Assembly (NCBI GenBank): GCA_977006965.1
Contig: OZ345361.1
Span: 1,364,001 to 1,428,000 of the forward strand
Direction: 5' to 3'
DNA: 64,000 nucleotides
Origin: Phymatolithon calcareum
Taxonomy: Eukaryota; Rhodophyta; Florideophyceae; Hapalidiales
The translations under genes were made by a program, and so were the position numbers. The notes under the pieces are model-generated. The model was not told the origin of the DNA. It saw only the letters and a program-made list of their open reading frames with translations, and searched no databases. Within the stretch, counting starts at the first letter, position 1. Every line of letters begins with the position of its first letter. Shown one piece after another: positions 9,901 through 19,291 of the stretch.

Positions 9901-10931
9901 CTTTGGACGAAACCGTTCGTGTATGGGATGGGCAGAGCGGAGAATGCGTGTTGGGACCACTCCGTGGACACGAGAATAATGTGGAGTGCGTCGCAATGAA
10001 CGGGGACGGAAGTCAAATTGTTTCGGGATCTTGGGACAAAACCGTTCGTGTATGGGATGGGCAGAGCGGAGAATGCGTGGTGGGACCACTCCGTGCACAC
10101 GGTTATGGTGTGCAGTGCGTTGCAATGAACGGGGACGGAAGTCGAATTGTTTCGGGATCTTGGGACGGAACCGTTCGTGTATGGGATGGGCAGAGCGGAG
10201 AATGCGTGTTGGGACCACTCCGTGGGCACGAGGATTGTGTGTATTGCGTTGCAATGAACGGGGACGGAAGTCAAATTGTTTCGGGATCTGGGGACAAAAC
10301 CGTTCGTGTATGGGATGGGCAGAGCGGAGAATGCGTGGTGGGACCACTCCGTGCACACGATGGTGTTGTGCAGTGCGTTGCAATGAACGGGGACGGAAGT
10401 CGAATTGTTTCGGGATCTGGGGACAAAACCGTTCGTGTATGGGATGGGCAGAGCGGAGAATGCGTGTTGGGACCACTCCGTGGGCACGAGGATTGTGTGT
10501 ATTGCGTTGCAATGAACGGGGACGGAAGTCGAATTGTTTCGTGGTCTTTGGACGGAACCGTTCGTGTATGGGATGGGCGGAGCGATGAATGCGTGAAGGA
10601 TGGAATAGCGGGGCTTGGCAATTACGGCGGTGTACACTTCCTGGGTTCGATCAGAAGCCTTGAATTCGATGCTGGCATTGATACGTGTGTTTTACGAACG
10701 TCAGAGGAGGTTTTTCTTTTGGACACCAGCACTGGAACCAAGATGCAACCTTCTGGATTCCTCGTGCACGAAGTCAATGGCAGGATTTACGCAACAGGGC
10801 TGAACGCGAAGACAGTTCAAGTCGCCACCATGCCATTAGAATGTATCACATTTCACACCAATAAGCTGAATTCAAGAGCTGTAGCTGGTCTTATAGATGG
10901 TCAAGTTGTCATAGGAGAGCTCTTACTGTAG
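6942..10931 (+). CDS. NLR-type STAND receptor: helical N-domain, NB-ARC, 10 near-identical WD40 repeats
   Basis: 1,329 residues. Proteins of this design are intracellular switch receptors: the repeats sense a ligand, the NB-ARC ATPase oligomerises and the N-domain signals. Seen here: residues 1-~210 are helical, beginning MAEAVGPVFGVVGIINQLAQ, an amphipathic start like fungal HeLo/SesA-type or plant RPW8/Rx N-domains (inference). NB-ARC: Walker A G242MGGVGKT249, kinase-2 ALFVCDDIW 325-333, RNBS-B STREK near 363, GLPVAL 420-425, and an MHD-type motif LHD 564-566. A linker of ~200 residues follows, then ten 43-residue WD40 units (794-~1220) and a ~110-residue tail. The ORF is uninterrupted. It sits in an inverted duplication with a sister at 47058-50924. 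The long ORFs on the opposite strand of the repeat block are artefacts of repetition. Confidence 0.93.
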   Translation: MAEAVGPVFGVVGIINQLAQRLSNLKIRCEDFGSLPDNWNSSIKSFEDCKRSVRSIEETLEDGKDSIGEREISTFRAILEQVEESLTTAGAILESLEKEFTGESPPANASGSSHVVGNPSKRVRHSLQIKNRIVDGHPVNEAKLFSRVKKVKTALEKLDAIWKKAQPAIERVSIALVIMRSNERIACDEYVAHFDEPPLSKNVVLNFSGHTMEAFLKREVLSNSAGARVTAAVSASLVGAVGMGGVGKTVALQGLCRESEVKNKYLDGVFFMTLGQDAAEEDVIEGVAHFVESSGGKSLASDITNKRSAESAVKQASLWFKGRRALFVCDDIWSFDGHPIGYLSSLKLLLCNSRSSAMVISTREKSISQQFLEVKFSPREVRGQQALSILAKYAGIETECVHASSDTWTAFRDILDVCAGLPVALGAAGTGLRIIIEENSGSIGQSAVIYAHKLKENIKNIGDESVADYRGLRAVVETSLQHCEKWALGTEGRRKLGCELSVREKFEALSVLRKQGWIPRTCLKRLWQTDEPVTEELMCKLSDMHLVLRRWHTTPAGHVDGLALHDLVLEQAAKMSIENNRVSLWHARLLDGYMRKAAGNMVRSNKYNCREWWDCQKLPEDGYVEKNLARHLAMSEGCELESLLSDVRWSRRRMKVGGIVALRDDFQELSHGSGRGIGADAVLSALEDSWVNINKSIHTTPFEMYGRLQSQYPSSEFVQRFLSSVSMHVPKPHYVPKQELRWRADARQLSRIDFEVEVRAQCFSEEQDTIAVVQGKEIHVFDLQAMCTVQTLKGHDGAISSVAMNGDGSRIVSGSGDKTVRVWDGQSGECVVGPLRAHEDGVYCVAMNGDGSRIVSGSSDKTVRVWDGQSGECVLGPLRGHEDCVYCVAMNGDGSRIVSGSLDKTVRVWDGQSGECVVGPLRGHKNGVYCVAMNGDGSRIVSGSLDKTVRVWDGQSGECVVGPLRGHGYGVYCVAMNGDGSRIVSGSLDETVRVWDGQSGECVLGPLRGHENNVECVAMNGDGSQIVSGSWDKTVRVWDGQSGECVVGPLRAHGYGVQCVAMNGDGSRIVSGSWDGTVRVWDGQSGECVLGPLRGHEDCVYCVAMNGDGSQIVSGSGDKTVRVWDGQSGECVVGPLRAHDGVVQCVAMNGDGSRIVSGSGDKTVRVWDGQSGECVLGPLRGHEDCVYCVAMNGDGSRIVSWSLDGTVRVWDGRSDECVKDGIAGLGNYGGVHFLGSIRSLEFDAGIDTCVLRTSEEVFLLDTSTGTKMQPSGFLVHEVNGRIYATGLNAKTVQVATMPLECITFHTNKLNSRAVAGLIDGQVVIGELLL
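9321..10610 (+). repeat. Ten 129-bp WD40-encoding tandem repeats
   Basis: Units are almost identical in DNA, silent positions included. Changes concentrate in the codons after the Gly-His pair (unit positions 3, 4, 5 and 7) and around the Ser-Gly-Ser/Asp-x-Thr turn (23 and 25), with smaller changes at 1, 17, 25 and 39. Units 3, 8 and 10 share HEDCVYC; units 5 and 7 share HGYGV. This indicates ongoing homogenisation and shuffling. Confidence 0.95.
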
Positions 10932-12197
10932 CTTAGGAGAGAGCTAAATTTAAGTCGGGAAATAGTGGGTTCTCAGAAATGATGTCGTATTTTGTCCATA
11001 TACAGTCTGCTAGTGTGAAGTACTGAGATTTGATGATGCTGAGCTGGAATTGAGTGTTCGAAATATAGTACAGGGTAATGCAACTCAGGCCCTTAAGGCT
11101 AAACTCGAGGCATAGCTTCCTGCCAACAGCGGCATGCTCTGTGCACCGTCTCCTTTTGTGCATCACATATGTGGGGGAATAAGTTGCCCACGCCTTTTCT
11201 CCAGTCTCTGCCAATGATCACGACACACCTAGTAACGCACGCTTGCGCATCACCGAAGTTTCTGGCGGCGCCGGCGAATGCGCCTATATCCGGCGGCTCT
11301 ACACTGGTCCTGTCAGGTCTGGGAAGCTCCGGTCCGCAGTACGATAGCACGCGTCACAAATGCCAGGTTCGCCGTGGTCGATGAATTCGCCCCCTGCATA
11401 CGTAATTTCCTCTTCATCCTTTTATTGCAATTTCCACGCACCATGGTGACCTCCTTTGTGTACAACTACAGTACTGACTAATCCGAATATTGTTCAGTTA
11501 GAGCCACTTTGTTGACTGGAACTAGATCATTTCAGGCAGCTCGCGTAGCGATCGCCCCGGCTCGTTCTCGAGCACAAGTATGCGAAATGAATAGGGAATG
11601 TTTCAATGATATCCATGTAGATCAGGACCCGACTTCAACATTATAAAGAGGGGGCCGATCGTCAAGATGGATTTGGGAGCAGGTGATAAATCATCGATTG
11701 CAAAAACATTCCACCACGCAGTGAGCTCCGAGAATATTAGGATACAAAAGCTGCTGATATCAGCGAAAGCACCAGTAGCAAGTGTCAATCTCTCGCATCC
11801 CGCATATCAACAACCCGGCAGTGGGACGAACTGCTCCGTGATCAAGTCAGTTCGATTGATCGCGTTTAACACGCAGGTCGACTGCTGTTCACCCACAGTG
11901 CCTCTTGCTTACCCAGTGGGCATTTTCCCTGACAATCCAAAGAAGTAGATAGATTTGTGGTGAGGATCATGCTACCACGCAAGCCTTTTGCGAGCGTGAT
12001 GTAAATCACCCAATGTTGTGCGCGGCCAGAGAAAATTTAGTATCGAAAACATGGACAGTAGTCTCAACCCTAGTTCAAAAGCAATTAATAGCTAAATTAA
12101 TCTAAGTCATGTGCATAGCCGAATGTGAAAGTCGTCGCAAGTCCCCATAACTCCGAGATGGTGAAGGTGCGGAAGATCGACAACTAGTTGCGACGGA
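10932..12197. other. Noncoding stretch shared by both duplication copies
   Basis: It aligns to the reverse complement of 45793-47057 with a few percent difference and several small indels. Short ORFs (for example 11667-11948 plus, 11603-11788 minus) are present, but the plus-strand one is broken by a 2-nt difference in the other copy. No gene is recognised. Confidence 0.65.
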
Positions 12198-13003
12198 GTT
12201 CAGTCTGAGCCGGCTAAGCGCTACCATCCCGCATATACCACTTCGCGTTGGAGACAGCACATGGTTAACAAAGTACTACTTGGTCCGATTTGTTGAGGCT
12301 TCCTCCGGCAGTGTTGGTCGAACACTCATCAGGCTTGTTGAAACCATGAAATGGCGCAACGAGCACAACATTTGGGATGTACTCCAGTCGCATGCAGAAG
12401 AAGCTGGTGACATTCGCAGAAAGGCGCGCTCTGGAAAGCTGTACGTCATGCCCGCATCCTAATAAACGTGGTCGTGCTGTAGTAGTATACATTGCAGGAA
12501 TAGATCCGCGTACATGTGATGAGGACCAGTTGCGGTTGATGGTGTTTATCATGGAACGAGCCTGCTTGGTTGCCCGAGAGCGGAAAGTAATTTTTGTTGT
12601 CCACTGCTTCGAAGTTACATTTAGGAATCACCCTTCTGTATCCCTGATCAAACGGGGTCTTCACGTTTTGACCCAGATGTATCCAGGGCATCTCGATTTT
12701 GCGCTGACTTTCAATGCTTCTGTCGCCCTCCGTTTAGTCGTCGCAAATATGTTCAATTGGATGCCAAGCTTGAAAAAGCAAAAGCTTCTCTTTTCCAATG
12801 CCGAAGAAGGAGTAGCAAAAGCATCACCCAAACACCCTTTGGACTGGACGTCCATTCCTTATCAGTATCGAGGGCGCTCTCTCTATCGCTTTCATGCGAA
12901 AACGCACTTCGCCTTTGAGCCTCCTAAAAGCATTCACAAGAGTTTTTTCGATTTCATCGTTTCCTCACCCAACCTTGGCGCTCCTAAGTTGCGTGCACTT
13001 TGA
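12198..13003 (+). pseudogene. CRAL-TRIO (Sec14-like lipid-transfer) pseudogene, left copy
   Basis: The first part reads as the Sec14 N-terminal helical region (YLVRFVEASSG, LVETMKWRNEHNIW, SGKLYVM). After a frame change near 12460 the CRAL-TRIO core follows (GRAVVVYIAGIDPR, then VIFVVHCFEVTFRNHPS, MYPGHLDFALTFNASV, MFNWMPSLKKQKLLF). CRAL-TRIO proteins bind and move phosphoinositides or other lipids. The ATG of the right copy is ACG here (12198). The frame change and an in-frame TGA at 13001-13003, beyond which the same frame stays open to about 13230, are shared with the right copy, so the gene was disabled before the duplication. Confidence 0.8.
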
Positions 13004-13190
13004 AGGCCAACAGAAGTTGTCGAAGTTAAAGCCAATACTTTGAATGAAACAGCAGTAAATGGAAAGCCGTTTTCGGTAATCCAAAGAGAGCTCTTCTACG
13101 AGGAGGCCACATCACATAAGTCTTGCGAATGCGATCCGACGTCAAAATGCCTTCGTGTGCCTTTATTCGCATCCCTTTGCAGCAATGCTC

Positions 13191-13814
13191 CTATTCAAAA
13201 TAATCTTCTTCATCGAATTCTGCAACCGCCTTGAGATGCATGTTGTGCGTGCCTTCATATATCTTGCGAACAACGACGTCCCAACAGAATTTCTCAGCTG
13301 GAAAATCCTTCATGAGCCCAACCGCCCGGCGATATCAGCCGCGATTTTTGCTGCAAACATTTTCGCAAGTATTGCATCTTGCACAAACTCAATCCCCGCG
13401 TCCTTCTTACGTGCTGCACTGTACACAAGAAATCTCGCCGCCTCCAGTCGCGCCACCTCCTCTGCCACTTGGAATGGAAGCCCCTGATGGTTGAGAACAG
13501 GTTTTCCGAACTGCACACGTGTTGCGAGGTGGGGCATAGTCACGTCCAATACCCCACGGGCAAGCCCGATCATTTGAGCACCGATGGCGATTCTTCCCCA
13601 TTCAATATTCCATCGCGACACAATAACCGTCGCCCATACCGCCAAGCACTTTGCAGTCGGATACCTGGACACCGCTAAGGTCGACCTCACAGCAAGAGTT
13701 TACACGCATCCCGAGCTCTTTCCCCGACTTTCCCACCTCCACTTGCTCTGAGTCCACAACAAACACTGTGATTCCTCTGCGATTCAATTCCGGTGCTGCA
13801 TATGCAAATACAAT
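13191..13814 (-). pseudogene. Acyl-CoA dehydrogenase pseudogene, 5'-truncated, left copy
   Basis: On the minus strand the middle domain (RRGITVFVVDSEQVEVGKSG, GMRVNSCCEVDLSGVQVSD) and the C-terminal FAD-binding helical domain (GRIAIGAQMIGLARGVLD, then VQFGKPVLNHQG, KIYEGTHNMHLKAVAEF) of a short/branched-chain acyl-CoA dehydrogenase can be read. The N-terminal domain is missing: homology starts at the duplication edge. A one-base deletion after AMEY, giving TGA, is shared with the right copy. A ~20-bp deletion near 13310 is private to this copy. It is convergent with the CRAL-TRIO relic. Confidence 0.85.
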
Positions 13815-13815
13815 C

Positions 13816-14763
13816 GAGGAAATTCGCTACATGGACCGGAAAATGTGGCAAAATTCGCTAAATCGGCACCCCTTGCAAAAGCTACTACTCGTTATGATAC
13901 ATAGAGCACTCTATAAAAATAAACTTGTCAAGAAAAGTATAATTTATTTCGTGCGCTACTCTATATGCTTTAGCTCCTCGTCGCAAGTAGAATCTCCCTC
14001 ATCGCAGGCGGTGAGGTCCGTTATCATGGACTGAGCCGCTTTGTTGATGTCGCGCTGTTGTACTGCGGTCAGGTACGAGCGCAGTACTCCGATTTGCGCC
14101 AGGTGGTGGACGTCCGTGCCCTGCTTCGAAGCCACTATGCTGTGCGCTTGTGTTGGCTTTAACGAGATACCACATGGTTTGCGGACCATCTCCGTTAGCT
14201 GGGTGGCGTTTCCGCTGACTCGGCCTTTTGTGGGGATAAAATCCGTCATCTTGGGCTCCCGCTGCGCGAGTATCTTCGTACTGAACTGGCGCAACCTGGA
14301 GGAGCCGCCAACGCAGCTGTGTCCTGAAAACGCGATGATTCTAACGCCGTCGACGCTCGGCAGCGCACGGACGTTCACACGGAAGGTAAAAGCTGTGCGC
14401 TAGCTACAGATTAGCGCCACGCGCTGCCACGAGATGTGCCTTGCCAATAGACGTGTTGTGGGCGATTACGAGGTTGACAACGTCGTCAAAGTTTGCTCCA
14501 AGTTAGTCGCCCACCGTTAGCACGAGCTCATTGTTCTCCATGACTTCAGACGGCTTAACAGTCGAATTCGACGAGGTGCAGAGTGCCTTACGTAGCGAAA
14601 GCGTCTGTCTACGTTTTACTGTCCTCATTGTTGCTCATGTACTGGCGTCTCTGGTTTGTACCTAGGGTTAGCTAGCCCATATTATAGCGCGTAGTAGTTT
14701 TTGCAAGGGGTGCCGATTTAGCGAAATTTGCTACCTTTTCCGGTCCATGTAGCGAATTTCCTC
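13816..14763. mobile_element. Long-TIR (Mutator-like?) element, 948 bp, abutting the duplication breakpoint
   Basis: The first and last ~85 bp are inverted repeats beginning GAGGAAATTCGCTACATGG, about 90% alike. A related, decayed copy ends at base 340. The long TIRs suggest the Mutator superfamily, but no 9-11-bp target duplication is visible: the left flank is the broken end of the segmental duplication. It encodes only the ORF fragment at 13956-14378. Confidence 0.7.
13956..14378 (-). pseudogene. ORF fragment (140 aa) of the long-TIR element
   Basis: Reads from MNVRALPSVDGVR to a TAG. Its C-terminal portion (INKAAQSM, DSTCDEELKHIE) has a diverged counterpart at about 125-235. The segment MVRKPCGISLKPTQAHSIV resembles the region between DNA-binding and catalytic parts of Mutator-like transposases, a weak impression only. 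No catalytic DDE motif is present, so it is a fragment. Confidence 0.4.
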
Positions 14764-15314
14764 AAAGATCTACAGTACCCAGAGAAATGAGCACTGGAAA
14801 TTAATACGAATCAAAAGTGAAGGATTGTAGATCTGCGAAAAGTCTCTGATGTGATGCGAGAATCCGACTCCATTAGATTTTCATGGTCCACTGTTCATTA
14901 TTCGTCACAGTCAGCTACAAGCGGTGTCAATGACAGATCTCGCCGCTATCCTTTGTAAACTGCTGTAATACTTTAGTGTCGACAATGCCACTGCAACCCG
15001 TGCCTTTTCACACACATGCCATTCATACAATGGCGACGACTCGGCGGTATTCATGGGCACTTCACTCGATGAGGTGATCCATGCAGGTTGCATACTGTGC
15101 GGGGTTGAGTGGAGGTGCATAGAAGATCCATAGCGAAGCAGTGCATGGTGCGGACAGGCGGGCCTCCAGGCTGTGTGTGATCACTGAAGCCTTCAGCATC
15201 GAGATAACGTTAGCAATTAATTAACTTATCGTTTTCTATGCTTGATCTCATCTCTCTCTTGCTCTACAGTTTAATAGAAATAAACAATTTACAACTTTCC
15301 GCTGTACAGTATTT
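14764..15314. other. Intergenic; nothing recognised
   Basis: No conserved ORF, repeat or RNA gene seen. It contains the 3' flank of the TBC gene. Confidence 0.5.
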
Positions 15315-16613
15315 CTATCTGCTCTGAAGATGACTCGGAGCAGCACCAAAAATGGATCTCCACATATACGCCTGACTAAGTATAATGTCAATATCCTTAT
15401 TCGTCCAATCCTGCGTCGGCAATTTCTGCAAAAACATAACAAGATCTTGAAAATCCATCTCCATAAGCTCATCCGAGAAAGACACAAGCAGCGCCGCACA
15501 CACAAACACATGAAACAAAGCAAACCCCTCCGGTTCCGACAAGTAAGTATCCCACACCCTCACAATAAGCGGAAACGGCAATTCCCTCATAAGTAAACAA
15601 TTCATCCATCGAAAAGCAAACTGCAAAAAGTCCAACCCCTCATCCTCCAAATGCTTCTTCAACGGCGCATCAACCCTCCCAACCAACTCCCCCAAATATC
15701 TCACCCTCCTCTGAATCCCCGGTTGCGCAAACGTATAATAATCCTGAATATCATTAAGCAACGCCGTAAGACACCAATAAGCATCCGCCTCAACCTTCTC
15801 CAACGTCCCTTGATCAACAACCCCATCCAAATCCTCAACATCCAACAACCCCATCCCCTTCTCCCTCGCATATTCCGACAAAAACACGAAGAAAAACGGT
15901 GTCACCAAATCATTCATCCCCTGCACATACCCACTCGCCGGATGACGCACCGCCCACACATACAACACCCTCGTAAGCGCCTCCTGCATCGGCCTCGAAT
16001 GAAACACCCTTTGCTCAGGACACGTTCTAGGAATGTCAACCGCAATCTGACGCATAGTAGCATCCGTTTCAGCCGCCGCGCGCCCTCCGCGCGGATAGTG
16101 CGCCGCAACAGCCTCGACGTATTCGCGCCGCCGCCGCGCGAGAGTGTCTGCGCGACGAGAGGCAGGCGCAGGAAGATGCCCGAGGAGTAGACGCCAGGCA
16201 GCAGGGCGCGCGTGAGGGGGAAGACCACCCCATGCCAGCTTGCGCAGTTCGGTTAGGTCGACGCTGTCCGCGTGTAGGATTTCAGATAGTCTTTCGGAGG
16301 GCGTGAGAGCGGTGAGATGCGAGGGAGTGCGGATGCGGGCGCGCGGAGCGGGTTTTGCGAGTGCGGTGGATTCAGCGGAATTTGACGATGATTGCTCGGC
16401 GCGCGGGGTGGACGGTTGGGAGACGGCCAGATGCAGAGATGCCCAGTCTATTGGGTCGCTTTGAAGGCGCACGGCGATGCCTGGGAATACGCGCTTTTGA
16501 AATTGGGACGACATGCTTTGCAGCGCGGTCGGCAGTTTCGTGCCGGCGGGACCACAAGTAGTGCGATTCTGCGTGAAGCATGCATGTCCTTCTGTTTCGG
16601 ACGGCTTGTCCAA
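15315..16613 (-). CDS. TBC-domain Rab GTPase-activating protein (TBC1D22/Gyp1-like)
   Basis: 432 residues. TBC proteins switch off Rab GTPases by supplying an Arg and a Gln finger to the Rab active site; Gyp1/TBC1D22 members act at the Golgi. Seen: a Ser/Pro-rich, low-complexity N-terminus (1-~110), then the TBC domain from LRKLAWGGLPPHARPAAWRL (~123) to about 400. The Arg finger motif VDIPRT gives R196 and the Gln finger motif SGYVQGMNDL gives Q231; both catalytic residues are intact. RVWDTYLSE and LPFPLIVR are typical of the second half. The block VLYVWAVRHPASGYVQG is very like TBC1D22, which drives the subfamily call. The first in-frame ATG is used. No intron is visible. Confidence 0.93.
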   Translation of the reverse strand: MDKPSETEGHACFTQNRTTCGPAGTKLPTALQSMSSQFQKRVFPGIAVRLQSDPIDWASLHLAVSQPSTPRAEQSSSNSAESTALAKPAPRARIRTPSHLTALTPSERLSEILHADSVDLTELRKLAWGGLPPHARPAAWRLLLGHLPAPASRRADTLARRRREYVEAVAAHYPRGGRAAAETDATMRQIAVDIPRTCPEQRVFHSRPMQEALTRVLYVWAVRHPASGYVQGMNDLVTPFFFVFLSEYAREKGMGLLDVEDLDGVVDQGTLEKVEADAYWCLTALLNDIQDYYTFAQPGIQRRVRYLGELVGRVDAPLKKHLEDEGLDFLQFAFRWMNCLLMRELPFPLIVRVWDTYLSEPEGFALFHVFVCAALLVSFSDELMEMDFQDLVMFLQKLPTQDWTNKDIDIILSQAYMWRSIFGAAPSHLQSR

Positions 16614-19291
16614 TTATTCCAATTTGTGCATCATAACGACCTATGAATCGGATTCATTGTGCTGAAGAGACTGATGTTCGAAACGTTTTGTCCTGTTCTG
16701 TCCTGCCGTGGAGTAATTAGCCGTCGCCTGCGTCGCAGTCTCCTAGACGCCGAAAGTAACAGATAATATCTCTTTACATAAAGTGCTTGAGTAGTCGCGA
16801 TTTCGAAAGGGTGACTCCCTCCATAGCTGCTTACAGAGGTAGTGTGCCTTCTTCAAAAATTGCGCTGATGAGCGCAAGAACCGTATCGAAGGCGCTCCTC
16901 AACGCTCACTTGTGTACAAAGGCTTCATGCATGCATTCACCAGAGCCTCTCAAATCATCCTTTTAAGTTTTCAGAGAAGCCGACTCCGCCCGCCTACATG
17001 TGTGTGTTATTGTTCGTCCTTGACAGACGCAAAGGTCGAAACTCGACCCTGCCTGCCACGACAATGGCTACCCAAGCGGAATCGTGGCGAATTCTGATAC
17101 CACGCTTAAAGAACATTACCTATCCTTTTGCAAACACCTTTGCGAGCACGATTGCGTTACATTTAGTATTCTTGTGAGGCTAAAGAGCTTAAGTTTCACT
17201 CTCAGGCCTTTTAATAAAACGTCTGTGATCCTACTACACTCTACGATGCGAGCTCGTGGATATCTGCTTGGAAGCAGGGGATGGTGCAGACAGACAAAGG
17301 TTCGTAGCCCAAAATCTGCACCATCGTTTCGGAACGGCGGTACATCATGGTCTTGCAAACTTTGGGCCGCAAACCTTTGTCTGTCTGCACCATCCCCTTC
17401 TTCCAAAGCAGCTGCTGTAGCTACGAGCTCGCCCTGGTTGTAGGAGCGCAGTAGGTTCATAGATATATTTTTAAAAGGCCAAAAAACTTAACTTCCTTAG
17501 CCTCCGCAAGAGTACCTACCAAATATATCGCAGTCGTTGTCCCCGAGGCTGCATTGCAAAAAGATAAGTAATGTTCTTTGAGCGCGGTATTAGAATAATG
17601 TCTTTGTTGAGAGTTGTGCTCCGCTTGGCCCCTCCATCGTCGAGGTCTCTGGACATCGAGAGTTTATTATGTAGTGATTCTAGTCGATTCCCTTTTGGTA
17701 CTATTTATATTCAGTCACAGTCTACGATCGTGCTTGTTCCCAGTAATAGTACCAAGTTACTGACTGGGGTTGCGCTCAAGGCCACAATCTCGCGTACATG
17801 TAATTTGATTCAATATACTGTAGATCACAGGAAAATTCGCTTTCAGGATTACAGGAAACAGTAATCCCACATCACGTGTGCAAAGTATCGATCATGCACC
17901 GTAACAATTGGTATACCTTTGCGTCTGCATGAACGAGTGAAAAGAAACGGGTCGGACGGGTTTCGCTTCCACGCAGTGCGGATGGATCACGAGATCCCCC
18001 CCAAGACCTCGTGGACAAAATGAAACCCACATCGGAACTTTTGCTGGGGAAATTTTTGAATCCGTTTCAGATCTCTCATGAATTTCCGCAATAAAGAAAG
18101 AAAAAAACTGTTCTTCTTGTAGAGGCCGTACCGGCAATTTTTCCAGACTCGTTATAGTGTTTCTTGTCATGGAAAGAGCGATGCTCTGGACAGCTACAAG
18201 AAAAGAAATTCGTTCCTACTGAACGAGAACTGTTATTTGGACGGTTCAAATTCCGGAGTTTATATAGACAAAGGTTATATTCATACTGTAGTAGATGCTT
18301 TGGTTTTGAAGTCTGCCTTCTGATAGAAATCACTAAATGGGAACGTATTACAAATCAATGGAATCTCATTGCGACTGACAATTTCCCATGCTCCGAAGTC
18401 GTGGTCTGCCCCGTCTATACATTATTCTAATCTCTATTTCCAACCTCTCCTTCATCAACTTTCTCGTTCTCTATTCTCTTTCCGTGCCGCATTGGAGCCG
18501 TCCTCGAGTAAAAATCAATCCGAGAACTTGTATTCTGGTTGAGGGACAGGGCGGGCTCAAGAAGGAACTAAATCGGAGCGATCCAAAGCCAGCCAAAGTC
18601 CTCCAACAGAATCGGATAGTGCAGAGTATACCCCAGCAGGTAACTCATCACAATGGCCACTTTTTTCTAGAAATGCCACCTTTTGCTTTGCCTTCCCTTC
18701 ACCTGCCATCAAGTAACTGGAGGTAGTCCATGACGATAGAATGCTCCATCAGGGTCCACTATCATTGCCCTGGCTGGTCGTTCAACTGACGCTGTAACTA
18801 TACTACCCCAACAATAATAACAAGAGGGTTGATTTAGATCTCTTTGCTATGTGCGCAGAGACGGACGGAGTAGGATACTCCAGTCAAGCAACTCGAAGCT
18901 CTGCTTAAACGAAAAATATTCTCTGAGCTGCCTTCTTTTCACTCGAATTCTGCCTCCATACCGGGAGCATCTACCACTTGAACTGCAATGCACCTGCCTC
19001 CAGCTCATCGCCACATAAATGTCTACGTAACAGACATCCTCTTCCTCCTCTTTGTCAAATGTCCACGAATGGAAAGTACAAACGTGCAGAGGACTTTCGT
19101 CCAAGACCCCCGTTCAACTCTTTCAAAAGTCCCTTTGACTTTGTCGACGGCATTAGCATTACCTCCACGCAAAGAAATAGCGCAGGCACATCCTCTACGA
19201 CTTCCCATTTCATTTTCCCAAGGTTCACTAACCATTTACAGCACTATCACCAGTCGATAAGTGAAACCAATCCATAGCTACACCGACTAAT
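16614..19291. other. Intergenic 2.7 kb; one foldback repeat, otherwise nothing recognised
   Basis: Apart from the foldback at 17090-17596, I see no conserved gene. Short ORFs (for example 18388-18726 and 18988-19260) have no recognisable features and compete with others in different frames. Confidence 0.5.
17090..17596. repeat. Foldback (long imperfect inverted repeat), ~500 bp
   Basis: The two halves are imperfect reverse complements, with arms of about 220-250 bp around a centre near 17310-17370. The best stretch is a perfect 26-bp match, 17277-17302 (starting GGGGATGGTGCAGACAGA) against 17372-17397. Outer matches include AAAGAACATTAC against GTAATGTTCTTT near both ends. The minus-strand frame of the right arm is largely open (LKEHYLSFCNAASG, then EGDGADRQRFAAQ) and recurs degraded in the left arm, as if a gene fragment had been duplicated head to head. 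Transcribed, it would form a long hairpin. Confidence 0.75.

Larger units (their letters stand above)
6540..13815 (+). repeat. Left copy of a ~7.2-kb inverted segmental duplication
   Basis: Homologous to the reverse complement of 44172-51219 along its whole length: 5' flank, NLR-WD40 gene, noncoding stretch, dead CRAL-TRIO gene, and dead acyl-CoA dehydrogenase on the opposite strand. At its left end homology begins 24 bp inside from a hAT-like MITE; at its right end it stops exactly at the first base of the long-TIR element at 13816. It is about 230 bp longer than the right copy, partly from one extra WD40 unit. Confidence 0.93.

Noticed and set aside
9108-10637. Very long minus-strand ORF (509 codons) and other long ORFs in several frames across the left WD40 array, with counterparts at 47352-48482
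   Set aside because: A 129-bp repeat that lacks a stop in a given frame lacks it in every unit, so long false ORFs arise automatically. Their products are low-complexity repeats with no domain; the WD40 frame is the real one.
11603-11788. 61-codon ORF with identical translation in both duplication copies (also 46199-46384)
   Set aside because: It is short, starts with a non-ATG codon, and lies in noncoding DNA that is ~95% alike between copies, so identity over 180 bp is not strong evidence for coding.
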